A stretch of DNA of 64,000 nt, taken from NCBI GenBank assembly GCA_965644295.1, contig CBFFRP010000069.1, positions 124,001 through 188,000 of the forward strand. The letters are read 5' to 3'. A program made the position numbers and the translations under genes. Shown piece by piece: positions 55,767-64,000 of this stretch. Origin of the DNA: Paraphysomonas bandaiensis (taxonomy: Eukaryota; Chrysophyceae). Under the pieces are notes generated by a model, which did not search any database, was not told where the DNA came from, and saw nothing but the letters and a program-made list of their open reading frames with translations. Within the stretch, counting starts at the first letter, position 1, and every line of letters starts with the position of its first letter.

Positions 55767-56736
55767 CTACAAAATAACACAGCTTCCAGGGCAGCTTTTA
55801 GAATCACGTTTATTCTTTTTCTCGTCAGAATTGCTCACGTCTAATTCGTGAGAAACTTTCACACTATTAGTGGCTTGACCGCTATGTGTACAGAGATATA
55901 TTAATGTGACGCGGTGATCAGCGATAAATTACTTACGATGAAGAGTCTCGGAACACTACGGCATTGACCTGGTGAGTACCGTTTACAATCAGGCCTGTGG
56001 GAGCCTCCAGCTCCGGTCGAACTGAAATGGCTTCTCCGGTCCATAAATTTAAGTACTTAGATTTCTCCGGCAAGTAGAGCCAGCCTTTCGGCAGGCCCTG
56101 ACTAGTAACATAATCCTTGATATGTGGTAGCAGTTGAGCTACAGATACAATTACGCGTCTGAATGCTAATTCCACATGCTCCCCAGTTCGAGCGGATGTC
56201 TCCACGAAATCTAAACCTGTGCACTCTGCAAACTCAGCTGCCTCGGCGATAGAAATGACTCGACGGCTGGAATCCGTGTCACACTTGTTACCAACTATGA
56301 TCACAAACATATCCTCATGACCAAACTCACGGAGCTGTACCAGCCACTTATTCTTCATATTCTCGAATGACAGTCTGTTTCCAATGTCATATACTAATAC
56401 AGCGCCCACAGCATTTCGAAAATAAGCCTTCGTCATGCTTTCAAACCTTTCTTGACCAGCTGTAACATACCATTATAAAAATACATAGAAACAGTAACAA
56501 TTATCACCTGTGTCCCATACTTGAGCTTTCACTATATATTCATTCAATGAGATCGTTCGTGTTGCAAATTCGATTCCAACAGTTGATTGTGAATCACTTG
56601 TAAACTTTCGCTTACAAAATCTATATATAATATATCATAATCTATGCATTGGATTGTAGGGATATCACCTTAATGATAGTTGACTTTTACCGACATTAGA
56701 ATCGCCCACCATAACTATTTTTAGTGCTGTTTCCAT
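55767..56736 (-). CDS. Rab-like small GTPase with C-terminal CaaX box
   Basis: Exons 56736-56669, 56620-56508, 56459-55937 and 55881-55767 encode 272 residues; introns are 48, 48 and 55 bp. G-motifs are GDSNVGKSQ (P-loop), STVGIEF (switch I), WDTAGQERF (restored by splicing), VGNKCD and ETSA. This is a Rab-type switch region. After residue 165 a non-Rab extension contains GWLYLPEKSKYLNLWTGEAI and ends CPGSCVIL. The last four residues form a CaaX box with a terminal Leu, predicting geranylgeranylation by GGTase-I rather than the double-Cys Rab pattern. The upstream Cys is a possible palmitoylation site. The last exon was found by splice signals and gives the CaaX, so it is supported but not certain. 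Confidence 0.85.
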
Positions 56737-56940
56737 TATAATACTAGTTTATAATAGATAGATATATAAGTATGTTATTATTGTGAATAAATGAAAAGAG
56801 ATTGAAGGTTATGCACTACCAGTGAGATCAGATTGATAAATTGTGTTTTAATCAACTTGTTAGTGAGGTTATATTACAATAATATGCAATTGACTATATG
56901 CACCATCCAACGCCTATAATTTATGCAATCCTCATAGCAA

Positions 56941-56950
56941 TACAGCAGTA
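56941..56950 (-). promoter_or_regulatory. TACTGCTGTA motif (minus)
   Basis: Exact reverse-complement copy 205 bp upstream of the Rab-like start. Confidence 0.35.
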
Positions 56951-57067
56951 GTATGTATCTATATATAGCTATAGTACATGAGTAGATGCGTATATGTATA
57001 TGTATATGGTGTAGCTCAAGGTATAGACAGAGACCAGTGGGGATAAAATATTGGATGATGGTGTGTG

Positions 57068-57077
57068 TACTGCTGTA
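57068..57077 (+). promoter_or_regulatory. TACTGCTGTA motif
   Basis: Exact copy 332 bp upstream of the Rab-like start, in the opposite orientation to the 56941 copy. Confidence 0.3.
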
Positions 57078-58248
57078 CGTAGGAAGGGCATTTTTGTTCC
57101 AGACTTTTCTCAACTCTAGAAGACAAAACAATACAAAACTGGGACTTTCCAATATTGCAATAACATAAAAACCAATATATTTACCAAAATGGGAGAAATT
57201 GTGCAGCTGAGTACAGTATTTTCGACCTATGAATATCGGGATATTGTACTATGATGAAATCCGTAAAAAAGGACATAACTTGATACTGTTTATATTCCAG
57301 CAGTCCTAGCCAGTTGCAAGTAGAATATCATAGTGCAGAATAGATACAGCATCCCCCTGCTCCTAGTGATAATGCACAGAAAGATGCTTCAATATATTTG
57401 AATAAAGAGTAGAGTAGCACCACTGGGTTGCAACGTTGCAACAGATAACAATACCACATGATGGACCCCTAAGGAGCTGTCACATTTTATTATGTGCTGG
57501 AGACATCAACGCTGAAGAAAAATAGCGCTCAGTAGTTGTATGATGTGTGACTATAACAGTACAAGGTATTGGATGGTCGTCTTGAATAATTTTTGTTTTC
57601 AAATACTGTTATACTTTTACTGTTGTACCTTAACTGTTTGTCGCTACACTCACTCACTCAAAATCCAGTACAAGACTCTTGTATAATCTTAAATACTAAA
57701 TGGTACCAATTTGCTTTGTGCCTTGATATATTCTCACGTAAATTTAAGCTATTCAATAATATTTAAATATTCCAGGAATGCGTTTATTTTATTATTTCAA
57801 GTCGTACGCGAAGTGGTGAAAAGTTAAGGTACAACTATCAGGTGCTATACTACTCTCTTCTAGGACATCATATAACCAAAAACCGCGATATTGTTAGATC
57901 TTTGGTGTATTTGATGTAAGCAGGAAATTATATTGCGCATGTACGCATATGCTCGTCAAAATTACAGCTATTAAAGCTATCCAACAACAAAGAGCAAAAC
58001 GTAAACTCTATATATTTCTTTCATCAAAATCCAATACAACCCATATTTCACAAAAAAATGTATTGGAAACTTATTCACACCTCACAGGAAATACATCACC
58101 GCAATATGGACTATTTCTAACGCTAACATTGCATAACAGTATATTATTACGACATCTGACAAACGTCAGCACCACCCCCTGACCCATCCTTGCTTGATAT
58201 CATTCTATAATGAATGTCAATTACTACGATAGTATGATAACATCATAT

Positions 58249-59697
58249 TTACCGTGCTAGCAATCTCTCGCCAATGGCTACAGCAGTCTTCTCTGGGTCT
58301 AGAGTGTACACGATACATTGCACACCCTACATATAGTCACGACAAACACAACAAATCAGCAACAGTACTCACGTTAGACGCCTCGGTGACGTCAAACATT
58401 CCCCCATTAGCCAGGACGGGTCTGCTAATCAGCGCTGGTATCCTGATCGTATACACGTCAGCATCAGGGTATATATACGTTGTACACAGTTTTGTACATG
58501 TCTGGCGTGGTGGGATACGTAATTCTAAAAGTGTTAGCCTGGCCCGGCACGCTATCGATATGAAAGTGCGCCGCTGGATCCTAAAGTATTAAGACATAAA
58601 TGAGACAAAAAGTAGAAGAGAATTTGTTATTTACTTCTGTGGTATCATCAGACTTTAGATTGCCCATTGATTGGTCAACTGGGGAAAACATAATGGGATT
58701 GGAAGGTAGAGATGTGTCCTTATCAAGACTAAGATTGATCAAATCCTCCATCCAATCTAGTAGAGCATGTAGCTATAGTGCATCAGACATGATTAGCAAA
58801 ACGTTCTTCAAATCCATACCTGTTCTTCGGCGACTTCGTGATCAATGCCTTTAAACTCCTGGAACTGCACCTGAATATCAAGTAGGCCTAGAGATGTAGC
58901 GGTTGCTCTGCCCCAATCAGCTGGAACTTCCTCGTCATCTTGTCCTGTGTAATATTAGTATCGGAACATGTCCTCATATAGTTCGTACCATGCATCATCA
59001 ATACCGGGACATTTGCAATGTCCGCAGTGGTGGCCTCAGGTGAGCGATTTAGTAGCACAGAACAGCTGGGTAAGTAGCACCCGATAGTAAACACACCAAT
59101 AACTTTAGGGTGAATAGACTTGCGGAGAAGGTGTAGGCTCATACCACCACCAATAGAGATGCCTCCAATAAAAATAAAATCATATCTCTCTTGCACACTG
59201 TCAATAAGCTGTGATATCTAAACGAAAGTTAGAAAAATATATAAAACATAAACTTCATACCTGTGCAAGAGATCTATCTATGCCTTGAACATCCTCATAA
59301 TCATCGTCAAGGCCCAGTGACTTCCATTGTGCAGAACAATTATACCAAGCACTGACATTAACACCACCAGATGGGGAAAACGGGATTTCCGGAGCTGAAG
59401 GAGTTATGATATCAATACCCAGAGTAGAGAGAGCTTCACTAAATGGCATATCTCCAAAACTATGATGTGATATAGATCAGGATGAGGAGATAGATATTAT
59501 GCTGCTATGTTATGTATATATATGTGTATAGGTGTATGTACCTTTCCAGTGGGGCATATTGAAAGAAGGACTTTAAATCGAGACCAGAATCATCCGATCC
59601 ATGTAAGACTATAGCTAATACTCTCTTCTTGGCGGGTTTCATGTTAGAGTTGTTGATATTGTCTAGTTGTTCTATGATACCCACAGATAAATCTAGC

Positions 59698-59699
<2 letters not shown>
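58249..59699 (-). CDS. Acyl-protein thioesterase-like hydrolase, C-terminal extension
   Basis: Eight exons (59699-59542, 59459-59261, 59217-58989, 58944-58820, 58772-58635, 58580-58498, 58442-58373 and 58326-58249) encode 359 residues; introns are 43-82 bp. The alpha/beta-hydrolase core has VLHGSDDSG, the nucleophile elbow GGISIGGG, MMHGQDDEEVP with the catalytic Asp, and GIDHEV with the catalytic His. This is the carboxylesterase/thioesterase (LYPLA, APT) pattern, whose members remove palmitoyl groups or hydrolyse lysolipids. After the hydrolase a linker (about 240-285) leads to 75 residues that I do not recognise (DPAAHFHIDSVPG, RPVLANGGMFDVTEAS, YTLDPEKTAVAIGERLL). The exons for that tail are supported by splice signals and by an open frame. 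An internal ATG at 59642 (MKPAKKRVLAIVLHG) may be the true start. The first codons border the tetranucleotide array. Confidence 0.72.
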
Positions 59700-59728
<29 letters not shown>

Positions 59729-60850
59729 TGTATGTATGTATGTATGTATGTATGTATGTATGTATGTATGTATGTATGTATGTATGTATGTATGTATGTA
59801 TGTATGTATGTATGTATGTATGTATGTATGTATGTATGTATGTATGTATGTATGTATGTATGTATGTATGTATGTATGTATGTATGTATGTATGTATGTG
59901 TGTAGGATGCTTATGTATGTATGTATGTATGTATGTATGTATGTATGTATGTATGTATGTATGTATGTATGTACGTATGTATGTATGTATGTATGTACGT
60001 ATGTATGTATGTATGTATGTATGTATGTATGTATGTATGTATGTATGTATGTATGTATGTATGTATGTATGTATGTATGTATGTATGTATGTATGTATGT
60101 ATGTATGTATGTATGTATGTATGTATGTATGTATGTATGTATGTATGTATGTATGTGTGTAGGATGCTTATGTATGTATGTATGTATGTATGTATGTATG
60201 TATGTATGTATGTATGTATGTATGTATGTATGTATGTATGTATGTATGTATGTATGTATGGATGTATGTATGTATGTATGTATGTATGTATGTATGTATG
60301 TATGTATGTATGTATGTATGTATGTATGTATGTATGTATGTATGTATGTATGTATGTATGTATGTATGTATGTATGTATGTATGTATGTATGTATGTATG
60401 TATGTGTGTAGGATGCTTATGTATGTATGTATGTATGTATGTATGTATGTATGTATGTATGTATGTATGTATGTATGTACGTATGTATGTATGTATGTAT
60501 GTATGTATGTATGTATGTATGTATGTATGTATGTATGTATGTATGTATGTATGTATGTATGTATGTATGTATGTGTGTAGGATGCTTATGTATGTATGTA
60601 TGTATGTATGTATGTATGTATGTATGTATGTATGTATGTATGTATGTATGTATGTATGTATGTATGTATGTATGTATTTATTTATTTATGTATGTATGTA
60701 TGTATGTATGTATGTATGTATGTATGTATGTATGTATGTATGTATGTATGTATGTATGTATGTATGTATGTATGTATGTATGTAGGATGCTTATGTATGT
60801 ATGTATGTATGTATGTATGTATGTATGTATGTATGTAGGATGCTTATGTA
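59698..60850 (+). repeat. (ATGT)n tetranucleotide array with periodic caps
   Basis: About 1.15 kb of TATG units, with six copies of a GTAGGATGCTT cap ending near 59912, 60169, 60418, 60587, 60792 and 60845. Rarer changes (TACG at several points, GGATG near 60259 and three TTTA units near 60677) mark subarrays. All long reading frames here are repeat products, not genes. It fills nearly all the spacer between the divergent hydrolase and TPP2 genes. Confidence 0.97.
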
Positions 60851-60918
60851 TATGATACACAGCTTCTTTAATATAAATCCATATATACCAAACACTCGAA
60901 CCAAACTCTCTCTCCGTC

Positions 60919-63900
60919 ATGCAAAACATTTGGAGTGGTCTTCTCCCTAAATCAGAAACTCAAAGTATGCAGTTCTTATCCAATAACCCTCAATGGGACG
61001 GTAGAGGTGTTATAGTCGGTGTATTAGATACAGGGGTCGATCCAGGGGCTATAGGACTACAACAAACTACACAAGGGACTGTAAAAGTGATTGATATTAT
61101 TGATTGTACAGGATCTGGTGATATACTTCTTCAACCACCTTGTATGGCCTCTGAAGATCATTCTATTCCTGGTATTGGGAATAGGAAATTATATATAAAT
61201 CCTGCATGGAATAATCCTACAGGAAAATATCGTGTGGGTGTAAAGGTTAATAAATATACTTAAAATTATATTAGTTAATAATAATATAGGCATTGTATGA
61301 TTTGTATCCTGATCGATTGAAAGAAAGAGTTTCGAATCATCGAAAAAAAATGTGGTCTCGTGAGCATGAGAAGGTATCTTTGTTTGCTCCATGATTATTT
61401 AGTAAGTTTCTTCATTATTACATGATGTAATAGGCAGAATGGCAACTTCAAAACAGCAAAACTGAACAGAGTGACGAGGATTTACAGGCCCGTATTTCTG
61501 TTTTGCGATCAATGGGAAAGGACGTATCAGACCCCGGGCCGATAGTAGACTGTATTGTCTTCCACGACGGCGAGGTATGGCAGGCCGCTATCGACTGCTC
61601 TGGTACAGGAGATCTGTCAAAGGTTGAACCAATGACGGATTATCGTCGGCATAATCAGTACCGCCGGTTCAGCGAGGATGACGCTCTCAACTATTGCGTG
61701 AATATTCACGACGATGGAAGTGTACTGTCAATTGTCACTGATGCCGGTGCACATGGCACTCATGTCGCGGGGATCATATCAGCTTTTCATCCAGAAAATC
61801 CAGAGTGTAACGGAGTTGCTCCGGGAGCGCAAATTGTATCTCTTAAGATAGGAGATAGTCGGCTTGGATCGATGGAGACCGGGCCGGGGCTTGTGAGGGC
61901 GCTCATTGAAGCAGTCAAACGGGGTTGTCACGTTATCAATATGTCCTATGGAGGTCAGTTATTTTTCCCCAGTCCAATTAACGTATGATTGTTTCTATGT
62001 GCAGAGGCAGCTACTTGGGATAATGAGGGTGTATTTGTGCGACTGGCGGAGGAGCTTGTTCATAAGCATGGTATTATATTTGTATCGTCAGCGGGCAATA
62101 ATGGTCCTTGCCTCTCCACTGTGGGCGCTCCAGGTGGCACTTCCTCGTGCATGATATCTGTTGGCGCCCTGGTAACACAATCACTGATGAAAGCGGCGTA
62201 CTCAATGAAGTCCTCTGTCCCTGACACTAATTTCACTTGGTCTTCGGTGGGCCCGGCTACCGATGGTGACATGGGTGTGACTGTACTTGCACCCGGTGGG
62301 GCAATTACATGCGTTCCCAACTGGACACTTAACAAAACCCAGCTCATGAATGGGACCTCAATGAGCTCTCCTAATGCATGTGGGTGTATAGCTCTTCTTT
62401 TATCTGCTGCGCATGCATCCAATATTCATGTTCCGGACACTCTTCCTGTCAGCCTTCTCTCCCCTGCTCGACTGCGTATGGCGATTGAGAATTCTGCGCT
62501 TATGCTCTCACGAGATGCCGTCGATACCCTAGGACAGCATCATGGTGTTCTTCAGGTAGAGAATGCCTGGGAACATATCGTGAAGAATCAGTCGGACTCC
62601 TCTGTGGACATCCCTCTCAGAGTAACAGTGAAATGTCAGCGTTTCAAGAGAGGCATTTACTTGCGACAGCCCTCCGAAGTGGCCACTGCTCAGACTTTTG
62701 TTGTACAAGTGGACCCTATCTTTCACGAAAATGAGACGGCTGACACCAAAATACACTACGAGATGCGTCTTCACGTGGAGTCTTCTGCCTCCTGGGTGAC
62801 ATGTCCGGAGTACATGTTGCTAGCGCAGAGTGGGAAGGTCATGAAGATAAGTGTCGATCCTACAGGTCTCCCTGTCGGAGAGCACTTCGTTGAGTTCGTT
62901 CGTGGGTATGATGAGAATAACCGGGAGAAAGGTCCTGTTTTTGAAGTGCCTATAACAGTAATAATGCCGGAGGTGGTGCCTGCCCTCTCAAAAGAGCTCC
63001 GGTTAGGCGTTATCGAACTTCCTGAGACACAGAGACTGAGGAAGTTTATTGTCCCCCCCCAGGGCTGCACATTCATCGATGTCATTATCACAGACGAGAG
63101 ACTTTCCATTAATCCAGCAGATGGTTGCGATGATGAAAGTGATCACACCTCAAAAGATTCATCAACACGGATGATTGTGATGCATGCATTACAGCTTATG
63201 CCAGGGCAGCCATACAGAGACAATGAGAAGCAGGTGAGCATATCTCTAGTACTCTGTCTAATCTAAAATATATATGTGATATACGCAGTCATATATAAAT
63301 CTGACTCCAGGCTCAACCCACTGCGTGTCTTTTTCTGTGACCGAAGGTGTTACTGTGGAAATGGTACTGGCTCGATTCTGGTCCACCCTTGGGGATGTGA
63401 AGGTCAATGTCGTACTGAACTTCCGAGGTGTAATTCCATCTGTAAATCCTCTTTGTATATCAAACGGTAATCAAGTTAGTGATTTGGTCACATTGGCGGC
63501 GGAGTTAGAGACTGTAAGTATTGATCCCACTTCTAAACTGGACAAGTGGCAGACAACTATTCAACCCCTCAAAAAAGGTGAGGTCACTTCACTCGGTGAA
63601 AGGGATGTGCTCCCGTCAGGGACACCATTGTACCAGCTATTACTCGAGTATAGTTTTAAACAACGTTCTAGTGGATCCATCACACCAAGATGGCCTGGAT
63701 TGAACGATATGCTTTACGAATCTCCTTTCCATGGTCAATTCTATATGATTTACGACAGTCGTAAGTGTTTGATTGGTACCGGCGATGCTTGGCCTCGTGC
63801 TGTTAGCATAAAAAAAGGCGATCATACTGTTCGCATTCAGATTCGTCACGAGTCCCCTAGTGTTCTGGAAGGATTGTCGCAGCTGCCAATGGTGCTAGAA

Positions 63901-64000
63901 CGGTCGCTCACTGGTAACGGCGTGCTGAAGCTAACTTGTCATAAGAGTAAAATGGACGCACTGCTTGACGTTGCTCTCCCGCAAATGGATATTTTACGCG
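60919..64000 (+). CDS. TPP2: Tripeptidyl peptidase II, 5' part (runs off the window)
   Basis: Exons 60919-61245, 61291 (first base 61290)-61373, 61434-61953, 62005-63233 and 63289 onward remain open to the window edge (about 950 residues so far). The subtilisin-type triad is visible: Asp in GVLDTGVDPGA, His in GAHGTHVAG and Ser in NGTSMSSPNACG, with the oxyanion-side AGNNGPC. The long insert between Asp and His is characteristic of TPPII. Downstream beta-rich sequence (SYINLTPGSTHCVSFSV and onward) matches the family's scaffold domain. TPPII is a giant cytosolic aminopeptidase that removes tripeptides downstream of the proteasome. The start is 70 bp from the tetranucleotide array and 1.2 kb from the hydrolase start. 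Confidence 0.93.

Larger units (their letters stand above)
56737..58248. other. Spacer between two minus-strand genes
   Basis: 1.5 kb where alternation predicts a plus-strand gene. It has exact 10-mers at 56941-56950 (minus) and 57068-57077 (plus). The only candidate is a 77-codon plus frame at 57949-58182 of uncertain merit; otherwise it is AT-rich and shows no domain. Confidence 0.45.

Noticed and set aside
57949-58182. 77-codon plus frame where alternation predicts a gene
   Set aside because: No recognisable domain, and it would nearly abut the tail of the thioesterase-like gene. It remains a candidate if transcripts appear.
58147-58248. A ninth exon for the thioesterase-like gene
   Set aside because: A splice signal exists at the CGG|TAA stop, but the direct TAA at 58249-58251 is simpler and needs no extra intron.
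59700-60855. Long plus-strand frames encoding CMYV repeats (up to 361 codons)
   Set aside because: They are translations of the ATGT tetranucleotide array in all frames and have no other sequence.

Overview
This window is nuclear DNA of a unicellular eukaryote. It is AT-rich between genes, uses the standard genetic code (TAA, TAG and TGA all end genes), and has small GT-AG introns of about 40 to 95 bp (one of 230 bp). The genes are pan-eukaryotic: UBA4/MOCS3, NatD, PPIL2, ARP4, WNK kinase, CDC20, a PKA-type kinase, SLX9, sirtuin, a Rab-like GTPase and TPP2. A secreted EGF-type protein resembling flagellar-hair (mastigoneme) proteins, plus PIF/Harbinger and MULE transposons, points to a stramenopile or another SAR-type protist. 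That placement is an inference; no rRNA or organelle marker is present.

Layout. 1-2.1 kb: repeats and a broken hAT transposase. 2.1-9.8 kb: EGF-type secreted protein (-), UBA4 (+), gamma-glutamylcyclotransferase-like (-), NAA40 (+), glycosyltransferase-like membrane protein (-), small basic protein (+). 9.8-12.9 kb: degenerate hAT element, a 190-bp dispersed repeat and a MITE. 13-14.1 kb: unknown Ser-repeat protein (-). 14.5-21.4 kb: one microsatellite split by a complete PIF/Harbinger element and a complete MULE. 21.6-27.3 kb: PPIL2 (+), ARP4 (-), sulfotransferase (+). 28-29.4 kb: hAT relics. 29.8-38.7 kb: WNK (-), CDC20 (+), CCCH zinc-finger protein (-), PKA-like kinase (+). 38.7-41.2 kb: repeats. 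41.3-47 kb: a U2AF65-like RRM fused to a degenerate ureohydrolase (-), then an NB-ARC/TPR STAND protein (+). 47.7-64 kb: SLX9 (-), muniscin-like mu-homology protein (+), sirtuin (-), EF-hand/triple-C2 protein (+), CaaX Rab-like GTPase (-), acyl-protein-thioesterase-like hydrolase (-), a 1.1-kb tetranucleotide array and the 5' part of TPP2 (+).

Organisation. Strand alternates gene by gene: 21 of 22 neighbouring pairs are in opposite orientation, so nearly every gene belongs to a head-to-head pair. The head-to-head spacers carry (TA)n runs, a 131-bp element found three times, and an over-represented 10-mer TACTGCTGTA. The tail-to-tail spacers carry hAT relics and the 190-bp repeat. The most unusual proteins are the RRM/pseudo-ureohydrolase fusion, the NLR-like STAND-TPR protein, the myristoylatable EF-hand protein with three C2-like repeats, and the CaaX-bearing Rab-like GTPase. 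Exon boundaries were derived by hand from splice signals and reading frame, and every multi-exon model given here closes in frame.
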